Shown: one piece after another, positions 9,402 through 17,612 of the stretch
Layout: each line of letters opens with the position of its first letter
How positions within the stretch are numbered: position 1 is the first letter of the stretch
From: Synechococcus sp. UW140
GTDB taxonomy: Bacteria; Cyanobacteriota; Cyanobacteriia; PCC-6307; Cyanobiaceae
DNA length: 34,778 bases
NCBI GenBank assembly: GCA_945860085.1
Contig: CAMAPJ010000022.1
Coordinates: forward strand, 1 to 34,778
Reading direction: 5' to 3'
Translations under genes and position numbers: made by a program
Notes under the pieces: model-generated
Database searches by the model: none
The model's input: only the letters and a program-made list of their open reading frames with translations
Told to the model about the DNA's origin: nothing

Positions 9402-10040
9402 ATGGCGGAACCCCGACCCCCATCCGTGCAGGATTTGCTCTATCGCAGCCTGGTATGGCTCGACTATCGCCTGGCGGCGGTGTTCAGCTTCGGCCTGCCC
9501 CTGGTGTTGTTGATCTGGGCTGCCCTGCGGCGCGATGGCGCCATGGTGCGGTTGCTCACCATTTACTGGAAGACAGCCAGCCTGCTGGTGATCACCGCCC
9601 TGCTGTTCACCGATGGGCGCCCCTTGGGCTATCTCCTGGCCGGCCTAGCCCAGCTGCTGGTGGTGGCGTCGCTGTGGTTCTGGGTGGATCTCAATGAGGA
9701 GCTGGCCGATCAGCCCCCCTGGCGGCCCCTGCCCTTCACCCTTCGCGCCTGGCGCTGGGGCGCGACCCTCTTTGGCCTACTGGGCTCCGGCCTCAGCGCC
9801 ACGGCGTTCGGCTGCTTCAGCGGGCCCGTGAGCCGGCCTTTCTGTGCCGTCTGGCTGGAGGCGCCCCGGGGTCTGAATGGCCACGTTGATCGACTGTTTG
9901 GCTTTCTGTTTGGCGGCGCCTGGACCAACACCATCGCTGCTTTTGTCGGTTATCTCGCCCTGGTCGGGTTTGTGGTGGGCTTCCTGCAGTGGCTGCTGGT
10001 GCGCCTGCCCAAACAGGGCCGGGTGGCGGGCGGCTTCTAA
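9402..10040 (+). CDS. DUF3177-family membrane protein
   Basis: The 212-residue protein is integral to the membrane, with about five hydrophobic segments (for example residues 24-42, 57-70, 77-92, 112-135 and 180-200). The overall pattern, including LLYRSLVWLDYRLAAVFSFGLPLVLLIWA and the charged WVDLNEELADQPPWRPLPF loop, matches the cyanobacterial DUF3177 family as I remember it. Function is unknown. The gene starts with ATG at 9402, is divergent from the FIST operon, and is followed after 6 nt by another small cyanobacterial gene, so the two are probably cotranscribed. Confidence 0.78.
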   Translation: MAEPRPPSVQDLLYRSLVWLDYRLAAVFSFGLPLVLLIWAALRRDGAMVRLLTIYWKTASLLVITALLFTDGRPLGYLLAGLAQLLVVASLWFWVDLNEELADQPPWRPLPFTLRAWRWGATLFGLLGSGLSATAFGCFSGPVSRPFCAVWLEAPRGLNGHVDRLFGFLFGGAWTNTIAAFVGYLALVGFVVGFLQWLLVRLPKQGRVAGGF

Positions 10041-10046
10041 ATCCCC

Positions 10047-10400
10047 ATGGCTCCTTTGGCCGTGGCCGACCTGCTGGCGGCCCTCGAAGCGATCAGCCGC
10101 GCCCGCCCCGACCGGGTGCTGCGCCTCACGGGCGAGCTCCCGAGCCCGGAAACGTCTCAGCCGGCGCCCGATGGGCTAGTAGCCCAGCCCCAAGACCCCT
10201 TTGAACTGCTTATTTTCCGGGGCTTCTCCAGCAGCCTCAGCCACCCCACCGGTTTCGATCCCGACCAGCCGGCCCTGCCGGCCACGGCGCTCATCGCCGC
10301 CGCCGAGCTGCTGGCCGGGCCGCTTAACCCGAGCCAGGAGCAACGCCTGGTTGGCCCGCTGGCGGTGGAGCACTTCCTAGAGCCTGCTGCCTGGCTCTAG
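10047..10400 (+). CDS. Conserved cyanobacterial protein, possibly DUF7734
   Basis: This 117-residue soluble protein has an ordinary Leu/Ala/Pro-rich composition and no membrane segment or signal peptide. Its most distinctive part is FELLIFRGFSSSLSHPTGFDP (about residues 52-72), a block I associate with a protein family shared by cyanobacteria and chloroplasts (possibly DUF7734, low certainty). It starts with ATG 6 nt after the DUF3177 gene, which suggests one transcript. No function can be assigned. The reading frame has clear coding character, and the stop is immediately followed by a 13-bp tandem repeat. Confidence 0.72.
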   Translation: MAPLAVADLLAALEAISRARPDRVLRLTGELPSPETSQPAPDGLVAQPQDPFELLIFRGFSSSLSHPTGFDPDQPALPATALIAAAELLAGPLNPSQEQRLVGPLAVEHFLEPAAWL

Positions 10401-10401
10401 G

Positions 10402-10466
10402 CCAGGGACCGAGGCCAGGGAGCGAGGTCAGGGAGCGAGGTCAGGGAGCGAGGTCAGGGAGCGAGG
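10402..10466. repeat. Five tandem copies of a 13-bp repeat
   Basis: Five uninterrupted 13-nt units read ccagggaccgagg, ccagggagcgagg and then tcagggagcgagg three times. They sit between the stop of the DUF7734-like gene and the convergent ileS stop, so they are in the 3' regions of both genes. The last unit runs into a perfect 12-nt palindrome cgaggcgcctcg (10462-10473) that could fold into a short hairpin. Confidence 0.95.
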
Positions 10467-10489
10467 CGCCTCGGACCGGCCCTAGTGCT

Positions 10490-13400
10490 TCAGCCGTCCA
10501 GAGTGCTGCGGCAACGGCCGCAGATCTGGCCGCTCACCATGTCGCTGAGCTGGTGGGTGGCGACATCGGTTTCGTAGTGCCAGCAGCGCTCACACTTGAC
10601 GCCCTCGGCCCGGGCAATGCGCACGCTCACGCCAGCTTCGCTGGCCTCGGCCAGCAGGGCCGCAGGCGCCTCCCCGCCGAACTGCACCGCTGAGACCAGC
10701 AGCCAGTCGGCCAGGTTGTCGACGCTGGCGTGGGGGCTGGCCGCCAGTAGGGCTAAGGCCTCCCGCAGGGGGGCCGTGCCTTCGCCAGGAACGAGCTCAA
10801 GCTGCACCTGGGCTTCTAAGGAGGCGCCGATGCCGGCGGGGGGGGCAGGGGCGGTGTCGTTGCTGGCTGGGGCCCCGGCCCCTTTGCCCCCCTGCTTGCG
10901 GCAGGCCTCCAGCTGGCGATTCACCTGGGCCCGCAGCGCCAGGATCTCGCCCACCGGCGCCTCCAGGCTGGGGTCGCGCCAGCTGTCCGGCACGGTCGGC
11001 CAGCCCCGCTCAAACACCGAGGCCTCGGCCACCGGATAGGGCAGGTTCTGCCAGATGTCTTCCGCCATGTGACACAACACCGGCGCAATCAGCCCGGCCA
11101 GCCCCTCCACCACCAGGGCCAGCACGGTCTGGCAGCTGCGGCGGCGCAAGGAGCCGGCGGCACTCACATAGAGGCGATCTTTGGCGATATCGAGATACAC
11201 ATTCGAGAGATCGACCACGCAGAAGTTCTGCAGGGCCTGGAAGAAGCGATAAAATTCAAAGCTCTCGAAATCGGCAGTCACCGCATCGATTAGGGCGGCG
11301 GTGCGCTGCAGCATCCAGCGATCAAGCAGGGGCAACTCGGCGATCGCGATGGCATGGCCCCCCTCGGCCTGGGGACGGGGATCAAAATCGTGCAGGTTAC
11401 CGAGCAGGTAGCGGGCCGTGTTGCGCACCTTGCGGTACACATCGGCCAGCTGTTTCACAATCCCCGGGCCCAGGGGCACATCGGCGGAATAATCCACCGA
11501 GCTCACCCACAGGCGCAGCACATCAGCGCCGTAGGCCGGCTCCTGTTTCTCGTTTTTGCCACCCTCCACCAGGATCGCCGGATCCACCACATTGCCGAGG
11601 GATTTGCTCATCTTGCGGCCCTTTTCATCGAGCACGAAGCCATGGGTGAGCACCCGCTTGTAGGGGGCCTGGCCGTTGACCGCGACTGAGGTGAGCAGGC
11701 TGCTTTGGAACCAGCCCCGGTGTTGGTCGGAGCCTTCCAAGTAGAGATCGGCCGGATAGGACGCCCGGGCGGTGTGGCTGGCGTTGGTGCCTGCACCTGG
11801 AGCCGCCAGCGCCCCGTCGGCAGACGCCGGGCCAGCGGGGGTTACCCCCTGGTCTTCCTGGCTTGATTGGCCTGAAGGCTTCAAGCCCCCCAGCACCCCC
11901 GCCCAGGAGGAGCCGGAGTCGAACCACACGTCCATGGTGTCGCTGCCCTTGCGCCACAGATGGGCCTGGTCGGCGTAGGCGGGCGGCAGTAGGCCGGCCT
12001 CCTCCCGTTGCCACCACACATCCGAGCCGTGTTCAGCGATCAGGGCCTGGATGTGGGCCAGGGTGTCGGCGTTGACGAGCACCTCACTGGTTTCGCGGTG
12101 ATAGAAGACCGGGATCGGCACCCCCCAGGTGCGCTGGCGCGAGATGCACCAGTCGCCGCGATCGCGCACCATCGCCTCGATCCGGTTCTGGCCGCTTTCC
12201 GGGGTCCAGGTCACCGAGTCGATGGCGGCTAGGGCCTGGGCTCGGAAGCCCTCCACCGAGGCAAACCACTGCTCCGTGGCCCGGAAGATGGTCGGTTTTT
12301 TGGTGCGCCAGTCGTAGGGATAGCGATGGGCGTAGCGCTGTTCGGCCAGGAGGGCGCCCGCTTCTTTTAGGGCTGCGATGATCGCCCCATTGGCGTCCTT
12401 GAGCACGTTGGTGCCGGCGAATGGGCCCGCTTCGGCGGTGAGGTTGCCGGCCTCATCGACCGGACAGAGCACCGGCAGGCCGTATTTCTTACCGGTGTTG
12501 AAATCATCGACGCCGTGGCCGGGGGCGGTGTGGACCAGGCCTGTGCCCGTTTCGGTGGTGATGTAGTCGCCGCCCATCACTACCGGGCTGGTGCGCTCGA
12601 ACAGGGGGTGTTGGTAGAGGATCCCCTCCAGTTCGCTGCCCTTCAGCGTCAGCAGGGGCTCCAGGCCCAAGCCCAGGCTGGTTTCTAGGCTGGCGATCAG
12701 CTCGCTGGCCACCAGCAGGTGGCTGGGGCGGGCGCTCGGGTCCGCCTCGGGTCCGTCGCTGGCTGTGGCTGTGGCTGTGGCTGTGGCTGTGGGAGCAACG
12801 CTGACGCGGCAGATCGCGTAGTCGAGGCTGCCGTTCACGGACACCGCCAGGTTGGCGGGCAGGGTCCAGGGGGTCGTGGTCCAGATCGCCACCGCCAGCC
12901 CGCCCGGGGCCTGGGCCAAGCCCGCGGCGGCCAGCTTTTTGGCCAAGGCCTCAGGCAGCTCCTTGACCGCAAAGGCCACGTAGACGCTGGGGGAGGTGTG
13001 GCCGTCCGGATATTCCAGTTCGGCTTCGGCCAGGGCCGTGCGCGAGCTGGGGCTCCAATGCACGGGCTTGAGGCCCCGATAGATGTGGCCCGCCAACACC
13101 ATCTGGCCAAACACCCCGATCTGGGCGGCCTCGTAGTCCCGGTTCAAGGTGAGGTAGGGCTGGTCCCAGTCGGCCCAGATGCCCCAGCGGCGGAAGCCCG
13201 TCTTCTGGCCCCCCACCTGCTCGAGGGCATAGGCGTGGGCCTTCTGGCGCAGGCTGATCGGCGTGAGTGCCTGGCGCTCGCTGCTGCTTAGCGCCTGCAA
13301 GACCTTCAGTTCGATTGGCAGGCCGTGGCAGTCCCAGCCCGGGATGAAGCGCGCCCGCTTGCCCTGCAGCAGCGCGACTTTATTGATGATGTCCTTGAGA

Positions 13401-13627
13401 ATCTTGTTGAGGGCGTGGCCCACATGCAGGGGGCCGTTGGCGTAGGGCGGGCCGTCATGGAGGGTGAAGCGTTCGCGCTCCGGTGCCTGGCTGAGCCGCT
13501 CGTAGAGCCGCTGCTGCGCCCAGAAGCCCTGAATTTCAGGCTCCCGCTGCTTGGCGTTCGCCCGCATGTTGAAGGGGGTCTGCAGCAGGTTGAGCGTGTC
13601 CTTGTAGGAGGCCAGGCTCAGGCTCAT
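10490..13627 (-). CDS. ileS: Isoleucyl-tRNA synthetase
   Basis: IleS charges tRNA-Ile with isoleucine and edits misactivated valine. Class I landmarks are the HIGH motif (HVGHALNK), the editing (CP1) domain with WTTTPWTLPANLA, GDWCISRQRTWGVPIP, the LYLEGSDQHRGWFQ region and the KMSKSLGN loop. A C-terminal zinc site with CERCW and CGRC places it in the bacterial type with a zinc ribbon. I chose ATG 13627 because GGGAG lies 4 nt upstream and the product then begins MSLSLASYKDTLNLLQTPF as in relatives; an in-frame GTG at 13657 would add 10 residues. At 1045 residues it is about 80 longer than usual. The extra length comes from a Thr-Ala repeat in the editing domain (nt 12761-12790 and flanks) and a Gly/Ala/Ser-rich insert between DVWFDSGSSWAGVL and YPADLYLEGSD (about nt 11765-11890). 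Confidence 0.97.
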   Translation of the reverse strand: MSLSLASYKDTLNLLQTPFNMRANAKQREPEIQGFWAQQRLYERLSQAPERERFTLHDGPPYANGPLHVGHALNKILKDIINKVALLQGKRARFIPGWDCHGLPIELKVLQALSSSERQALTPISLRQKAHAYALEQVGGQKTGFRRWGIWADWDQPYLTLNRDYEAAQIGVFGQMVLAGHIYRGLKPVHWSPSSRTALAEAELEYPDGHTSPSVYVAFAVKELPEALAKKLAAAGLAQAPGGLAVAIWTTTPWTLPANLAVSVNGSLDYAICRVSVAPTATATATATASDGPEADPSARPSHLLVASELIASLETSLGLGLEPLLTLKGSELEGILYQHPLFERTSPVVMGGDYITTETGTGLVHTAPGHGVDDFNTGKKYGLPVLCPVDEAGNLTAEAGPFAGTNVLKDANGAIIAALKEAGALLAEQRYAHRYPYDWRTKKPTIFRATEQWFASVEGFRAQALAAIDSVTWTPESGQNRIEAMVRDRGDWCISRQRTWGVPIPVFYHRETSEVLVNADTLAHIQALIAEHGSDVWWQREEAGLLPPAYADQAHLWRKGSDTMDVWFDSGSSWAGVLGGLKPSGQSSQEDQGVTPAGPASADGALAAPGAGTNASHTARASYPADLYLEGSDQHRGWFQSSLLTSVAVNGQAPYKRVLTHGFVLDEKGRKMSKSLGNVVDPAILVEGGKNEKQEPAYGADVLRLWVSSVDYSADVPLGPGIVKQLADVYRKVRNTARYLLGNLHDFDPRPQAEGGHAIAIAELPLLDRWMLQRTAALIDAVTADFESFEFYRFFQALQNFCVVDLSNVYLDIAKDRLYVSAAGSLRRRSCQTVLALVVEGLAGLIAPVLCHMAEDIWQNLPYPVAEASVFERGWPTVPDSWRDPSLEAPVGEILALRAQVNRQLEACRKQGGKGAGAPASNDTAPAPPAGIGASLEAQVQLELVPGEGTAPLREALALLAASPHASVDNLADWLLVSAVQFGGEAPAALLAEASEAGVSVRIARAEGVKCERCWHYETDVATHQLSDMVSGQICGRCRSTLDG
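12761..12790. repeat. Hexanucleotide microsatellite inside ileS
   Basis: Five perfect tandem copies of ggctgt (acagcc on the coding strand) encode an alternating Thr-Ala run in the CP1 editing domain of IleS. A slip of whole units would keep the frame, so repeat number could vary between strains. Confidence 0.95.
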
Positions 13628-13681
13628 GGTGCTCCCATTCACGTCGCTCGCGGTCACGTCGCCTGGGGCAGCAAGGCCCGA

Positions 13682-14479
13682 TTATCCAGCCTCGTTGCGG
13701 GACCCCGTGGCGGCAGCGTCGGCGGGCTGCGGGGACTCTCCCCAGGCGGCATCCACTAAGGCCTCGATCTCGCTGAAGGAGCTCACCTCGATCACCGGGG
13801 CCTGGGGCGGCTCTGGGGAGGCGCCGGCCGGGAGAGCCGGAGTGTCGGAGGGGGGCTCACCAAGCGCCTGTAGGGGCTCCGGTGTAGGGCTATCCAGCTC
13901 GGGTGTTGGTTCCAGATCCCCTGCATCCCTTTCATGGGGATTGGCCTCGGGGTTGGTTTGGGAGCCTGCTGCCTTGGCGGGTTCATCGCTGGCTGCTGCG
14001 CTGGCTTCGCCGCTCGGTTCGGGCCGCACCCAGCGCTTGGTCTGGCCGCCGGACTTGCCCTTCGCCTTGGAACTGGTCGGGGCGCTCCCAGCCGCCTGGG
14101 GCCGGCGGATGAGCAGGGCCGAGAGGCTTTGGCTGGCCATCCCCTGCAGGGCCCCCAGGCTGGCCATTACCTGGCCTAAGGCCGTGCGCCAGTGCTCGCC
14201 GGAGCCCAGCCGCTGCTGTTCCTCGGGCGTGAGGGCCCGCCAGCGCAGCTGACCAACCTCACTGCCGAGCCGGCCGATCAGCAAACCGCCGCAGACCACC
14301 GCCACCATCGGTGAGCCGCTGAGCCGGTCCGAGCTGGTGACGAGCACCAGCCCCAGCAGCAGCAGGACGGCTCCCCAGACGGCATCGCGGGCCCGGCTTA
14401 GTTCGGGGGTGAGTAGGGGCACCAGCAATACGGCCAGTCCCAGCAGCAGGGCCAGGCTTCCCCCCAGGGTGGCGAACAT
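13682..14479 (-). CDS. Ycf66-like membrane protein with disordered tail
   Basis: The 265-residue protein has two to three N-terminal membrane helices (MFATLGGSLALLLGLAVLLVP, AVWGAVLLLLGLVLV and SPMVAVVCGGLLIGRL) followed by a soluble segment with LRWRALTPEEQQRLG. The C-terminal half is Ser/Ala/Pro/Glu-rich, low complexity and probably disordered. The helical arrangement and the KKWVRPEP-type motif (here TKRWVRPEP) resemble picocyanobacterial proteins annotated as Ycf66 family, whose function is unknown. ATG 14479 is chosen because it opens directly into the first helix; the frame stays open upstream to 14584, but that extension lacks domain character. The stop lies 54 nt before the ileS ATG, so the two are likely cotranscribed. 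Confidence 0.65.
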   Translation of the reverse strand: MFATLGGSLALLLGLAVLLVPLLTPELSRARDAVWGAVLLLLGLVLVTSSDRLSGSPMVAVVCGGLLIGRLGSEVGQLRWRALTPEEQQRLGSGEHWRTALGQVMASLGALQGMASQSLSALLIRRPQAAGSAPTSSKAKGKSGGQTKRWVRPEPSGEASAAASDEPAKAAGSQTNPEANPHERDAGDLEPTPELDSPTPEPLQALGEPPSDTPALPAGASPEPPQAPVIEVSSFSEIEALVDAAWGESPQPADAAATGSRNEAG

Positions 14480-14615
14480 GGCGATTGGCTCGTGGTGTCC
14501 CCATTCTGGGCAACCTCCTGGGCTGGCCCGAGCTGCTCCTGGCTGGACTAGGTGGGACCGGGTCAAGGCCTTATGGCTGGCCAATCCCCACCGTCACTCC
14601 GTACAGTCACAACCT

Positions 14616-14697
14616 GCCCACCTGGCGGAATTGGTAGACGCGCTGGTTTTAGGTACCAGTGGCTTCGGTCGTGGGGGTTCAAGTCCCCCGGTGGGCA
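14616..14697 (+). tRNA. tRNA-Leu (anticodon UAG)
   Basis: The 82-nt sequence folds as a class II tRNA. The acceptor stem is gcccacc / ggtgggc with discriminator A. The D loop has the ggcggaattggtagacgc pattern, and the anticodon stem is ctggt / accag enclosing loop tttaggt (anticodon TAG, reading CUA). A variable arm (tggcttcggtcg) and a T arm with gggggttcaagtccccc follow. The 3' CCA is not encoded. Length, variable arm and discriminator A fit leucine. Confidence 0.97.
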
Positions 14698-14805
14698 TGG
14701 CGGAGCGAAGGGTCTGGCCTGGCGCTAGAGCCTCGGGAGCTCCACTGGGAGTTGCCGCCTTTCAGCGGCGCCTTTGCCCAGCTCCTTAAGGTGGGGCCTC
14801 AATGC

Positions 14806-15849
14806 GTGTCTGGGGTGCGGTTGCAGGAGAAGACACCAACCCTGGCCCCCCGCCCAACCGCCAGCCAAGGCGACGAACGGCCTAGGTACCAGTCGGTGCC
14901 GAGGGAGTTTCTGGATCCCCCCAACGCCTGGAACCCCACCGTGGGCCTGTTCCTGGCCGGCTACGGCCTGGCGGCCCTGACGATCTGGGGCTGGTTCGTG
15001 GGCCAATGGTCCCTGCCGGCCCTGCTGGCACTGGGCTTTCTGGCCCTGCACCTGGAAGGCACCGTCATCCACGACGCTTGCCATAACGCCGCCCATCCCA
15101 ACCGCTTCTGGAATGCGGTGATGGGCCACGGTGCCGCCCTGCTGCTGGGGTTCAGCTTTCCGGTGTTCACGCGGGTGCACCTGCAACACCATGCCCATGT
15201 GAACGATCCCAAGCAGGATCCCGATCACATCGTTTCAACGTTTGGGCCGCTCTGGCTGATCGCGCCGCGTTTTTTCTATCACGAGTTCTTTTTCTTCCGC
15301 CATCGCCTTTGGCGCCATAACGAGTTGCTGGAATGGGGCATCGCCCGGGCTGTGTTCATCAGCATTGTGGTGGCGGCCTACAAGTTTGACTTCCTCGGCT
15401 TTGTCTTCAACTGCTGGTTTGCTCCAGCCCTAATGGTTGGGGTCACCCTCGGCCTGTTTTTTGATTACTTACCCCATCGCCCTTTCCAATCACGTAACCG
15501 TTGGCATAACGCCCGCGTCTATCCAGGCTGGTTGATGAACTGGTTGATCATGGGCCAGAACTACCATTTAGTACACCATCTCTGGCCTTCGATTCCCTGG
15601 TTTGAATACCGGCCGGCTTACCACGCCACCAAGGATCTCCTTGATGCCAAGGGATCTCCCCAAAGGCTGGGACTGTTTGAAAGCAAGCACGATTTCTTCA
15701 ACTTCCTCTACGACATTCTTCTCGGTGTGCGCAGCCACAAAAAACGCCGCAGTCGCCTGCGCCCAATCGCAGCGTTAATGCCTACCTTGCGGTCCCGCCG
15801 CCATGTGCTGGACTTGCTTCACCGCACGGCTGTTTCTCCCCAGCGCTAG
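14806..15849 (+). CDS. crtR: Beta-carotene hydroxylase, desaturase type
   Basis: CrtR is a di-iron, membrane-bound hydroxylase that converts beta-carotene to zeaxanthin through cryptoxanthin. The fatty-acid-desaturase-like histidine boxes are present: HDACHNAAH (about residue 90), HLQHHAHVNDPKQDPDH (about 125) and HLVHHLWPSIPW (about 256), with several membrane helices between them. The N-terminal block SVPREFLDPPNAWNPTVGLF is typical of cyanobacterial CrtR. The open frame reaches back into the tRNA-Leu gene, so the start must be downstream. I chose GTG 14806, which follows AAGGTGGGG; GTG 14791, GTG 14815 and TTG 14821 are possible, and there is no in-frame ATG beyond the tRNA that fits the family length. 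The basic, Arg-rich C-terminus is probably cytoplasmic. Confidence 0.92.
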   Translation: MSGVRLQEKTPTLAPRPTASQGDERPRYQSVPREFLDPPNAWNPTVGLFLAGYGLAALTIWGWFVGQWSLPALLALGFLALHLEGTVIHDACHNAAHPNRFWNAVMGHGAALLLGFSFPVFTRVHLQHHAHVNDPKQDPDHIVSTFGPLWLIAPRFFYHEFFFFRHRLWRHNELLEWGIARAVFISIVVAAYKFDFLGFVFNCWFAPALMVGVTLGLFFDYLPHRPFQSRNRWHNARVYPGWLMNWLIMGQNYHLVHHLWPSIPWFEYRPAYHATKDLLDAKGSPQRLGLFESKHDFFNFLYDILLGVRSHKKRRSRLRPIAALMPTLRSRRHVLDLLHRTAVSPQR

Positions 15850-15861
15850 GGAGTCTGGGGC

Positions 15862-15874
15862 TGGCGTAACGCCA
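15862..15874 (+). terminator. Weak hairpin downstream of crtR
   Basis: Arms tggcg and cgcca with loop taa lie 13 nt after the crtR stop. The short TTTT tract is about 20 nt further on, so this is at best a weak intrinsic terminator. Confidence 0.3.
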
Positions 15875-15905
15875 AGCCAATCTCCTAGTTTTGAGACACT
15901 CAATA

Positions 15906-15927
15906 CATGGCTGATTAATCAGCCATG
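15906..15927. repeat. 22-bp perfect palindrome at the 3' end of gatC
   Basis: Half-site catggctgatt is followed immediately by its exact reverse complement, giving a perfect 22-bp palindrome without loop. It covers the gatC stop codon (TAA, 15917-15915) and its last three codons. It lies between convergent crtR and gatC. It could be a bidirectional terminator stem, although no T tract follows, or a dyad protein-binding site. Confidence 0.85.
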
Positions 15928-16208
15928 ATTTTGGGAACTCGGAAGAAGTCCCCTTCCCGTTGCGGAGCTTCACTCAGCAACTCTTCGCGCACGTCAGTGG
16001 GCTCGACCCGGTCTTCCCGTGTCACGTTGACCACCTCGACGGCGCGGGTGGTGGGGGGCACTCCCTCAGTGTCCACCTGCTCGAGTTGGGCGACGTAGTC
16101 GAGGATCCGTTCGAGTTGGCCGGTGTAGGTGGCGATTTTGGCCTCTGGTAGGTCGAGGCGGGCCAGCTGGGCCACCTTGCGCACGTCATCGGCGGTGATC
16201 TTGCCCAT
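15915..16208 (-). CDS. gatC: Asp/Glu-tRNA amidotransferase subunit C
   Basis: GatC is the small stabilising subunit of the GatCAB complex, which amidates misacylated Glu-tRNA-Gln (and Asp-tRNA-Asn) in bacteria lacking the corresponding direct synthetases. The 97-residue product has the full family pattern: [20 protein letters not shown], then [22 protein letters not shown], then [19 protein letters not shown]. Length and ends are normal, and the start is ATG 16208. It lies 35 nt downstream of the creatininase-family gene, so the two are probably cotranscribed. The stop codon lies inside a perfect 22-bp palindrome. Confidence 0.96.
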   Translation of the reverse strand: MGKITADDVRKVAQLARLDLPEAKIATYTGQLERILDYVAQLEQVDTEGVPPTTRAVEVVNVTREDRVEPTDVREELLSEAPQREGDFFRVPKIMAD

Positions 16209-16243
16209 GGTCGGATCGGCTGGCGCCTGTCTTTGGGGTGAAC

Positions 16244-17056
16244 CTAGCTGGCATCCGGTTCGGCCAGGAAGCTGGCGAGATCCTCGGCCAGGGCCGTGGC
16301 GGCCAAGTCAAGGAACTGCTGCCCATGCTCGGCGCTGGCCAGGAAGGGATCGGAGCCCATGCGGCCATCGGGATGGCGGCGGCGGAAGTCCTCCGGTCCA
16401 TGGATCGGCCCCGCCGGCGCCGCCTCGGGCAGGGGGCGTTGCTTGGCCTGCAGGCTGGGCTCCAAGGCCAGGGTGAGGGCGATTTCGCTGGGGGTGGCGT
16501 GGTGGCCTTCGCGCTTGCCATAGAGCTCCCGGGCCAGGGCTGACACCGGCGCAGCGGTGAACCAGTTGGCTAGCCGGCAGCGCAGGGCGCCGGCGTTGGC
16601 CAGGCCCCGATCGGCCGCCGTCCCGTAGGCCTGGGCAAAGGCGGCCCGGGTGGTGGCGATATTGCCGCCGTGGCCGTTGATCACAAAGATCCGCTCAAAG
16701 CCATGGCGGGCCAGGGACAAGACCACGTCATGGAGCACGGCCAGGAGAGTGGCCGGTTGCAGGCTGACCGTGCCCGCAAAGCCCAGGTGATGTTCGGCCA
16801 TGCCGAAGGCCTGGGTTGGGGTCACCAGCACGCCCGTGCGGCGGCCGACCTCCAGGGCGACGGCCTCGGCGGTGAGGGCATCGGTGCCAATGGCGCCGGT
16901 GGGGCCGTGTTGCTCGGTCGATCCCAGGGGCACGATCACTCCTTTGCAGCCCTGCAGATAGGCCTCCACTTCAGGCCAGCTGCGCAGCTGCAGCCGGATG
17001 GCGGCCTGGTCCGGCGCTTCGCCGGGCAGGGATGGGGCTGGGCTGGTGGCAACCAC
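16244..17056 (-). CDS. Creatininase-family amidohydrolase
   Basis: The 270-residue protein belongs to the creatininase / creatinine amidohydrolase family, metal-dependent hydrolases of small cyclic or linear amides. Metal-ligand and signature regions are visible: [22 protein letters not shown] (about residues 41-62), [16 protein letters not shown] (about 83-98), NGHGGN (about 125-130) and the late [14 protein letters not shown] (about 177-190). In cyanobacteria the substrate of this family is not established, so the name does not imply creatinine use. The start is GTG 17056; the family core begins at about residue 20. The divergent DUF6679-like gene starts 63 nt away. Confidence 0.88.
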   Translation of the reverse strand: MVATSPAPSLPGEAPDQAAIRLQLRSWPEVEAYLQGCKGVIVPLGSTEQHGPTGAIGTDALTAEAVALEVGRRTGVLVTPTQAFGMAEHHLGFAGTVSLQPATLLAVLHDVVLSLARHGFERIFVINGHGGNIATTRAAFAQAYGTAADRGLANAGALRCRLANWFTAAPVSALARELYGKREGHHATPSEIALTLALEPSLQAKQRPLPEAAPAGPIHGPEDFRRRHPDGRMGSDPFLASAEHGQQFLDLAATALAEDLASFLAEPDAS

Positions 17057-17119
17057 GACGGTTCAGCGGCGGCGGATCCGCCCATCATCCCTAGGATCAA
17101 CAGCAACGGCCCCGGGTCG

Positions 17120-17419
17120 ATGTTCCATCGCAAGCTCTCCAAAGCCCTGAGCGAGCAGCGGCCGATCTGGGTGTTTCTGCGCGACCAGCAACGCTGGATC
17201 GAAAAAGCCCTGGTCGTGGACCTCGAGGGCGACCTAGTCACCTTCCGCTACGACGCTGAGGACGAAGACGAACTGCACAGCTGGGAAGAAAGCGTGCGCA
17301 TCGACTCAATCGGCGCCATCAGCACCCGGCTGGCCTTCTTCAGCCGCCACGCCTTAGCCGAAGACCTCGAGGTGACGGGCGACTGCCCCGAATCGGAACA
17401 GTTGCCCAGCCAGGGCTAG
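17120..17419 (+). CDS. DUF6679-like cyanobacterial protein
   Basis: This 99-residue soluble acidic protein resembles the short cyanobacterial family DUF6679. The conserved core reads MFHRKLSKALSEQRPIWVF, then LRDQQRWIEKALVVDLEGDL, then VTFRYDAEDEDE and HSWEESVRIDSIGAIS, which suggests a small beta-rich fold. Function is unknown. The frame stays open far upstream over the creatininase gene, but ATG 17120 is where the family begins and it clears the divergent GTG at 17056. The C-terminus (ESEQLPSQG) is normal for the family. Confidence 0.78.
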   Translation: MFHRKLSKALSEQRPIWVFLRDQQRWIEKALVVDLEGDLVTFRYDAEDEDELHSWEESVRIDSIGAISTRLAFFSRHALAEDLEVTGDCPESEQLPSQG

Positions 17420-17468
17420 GGCGGCGCCGGCCTGGAGCCTCAATGGGCGCGGTGACGGCCTAGAGCCT

Positions 17469-17612
17469 TTAGTGCGCGGTGCCGTTGCCCCCATAGGCCT
17501 TGCTGTCGTAGAAGCCGCCTTTGGTGCCGAAGAAGAGGGTGGCCAGGCAGAACAGGCCGCTGGTGGCCACCAGCACGGCAGCGAGGGTGAGACCGGACGC
17601 GGATTCAGCCAT
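17469..17612 (-). CDS. Small single-helix membrane protein (47 aa)
   Basis: The 47-residue product begins MAESASGLTLAAVLVATSG and continues LFCLATLFFGTKGGFYD, giving one clear membrane helix (about residues 7-29), then a hydrophilic Gly/Tyr/Asp tail. Size and layout resemble small photosystem or thylakoid subunits, but I do not recognise it as any named Psb, Psa or Pet subunit. ATG 17612 is chosen; the frame is open to 17735, but the extra N-terminus has no coding character. No ribosome binding site is obvious. It converges on the DUF6679-like gene with about 50 nt between the stops. Confidence 0.65.
   Translation of the reverse strand: MAESASGLTLAAVLVATSGLFCLATLFFGTKGGFYDSKAYGGNGTAH

Noticed and set aside
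10402-10466. Possible CRISPR array
   Set aside because: Units are 13 nt, directly abutting, with no spacers.
14659-14805. Extended N-terminus of crtR running into tRNA-Leu
   Set aside because: The extension overlaps the tRNA gene (14616-14697) and its residues do not resemble CrtR, so a downstream GTG was used.
16670-17119. 150-residue N-terminal extension of the DUF6679-like gene
   Set aside because: It is antisense to the creatininase-family gene and has no family similarity; ATG 17120 gives the full family length.
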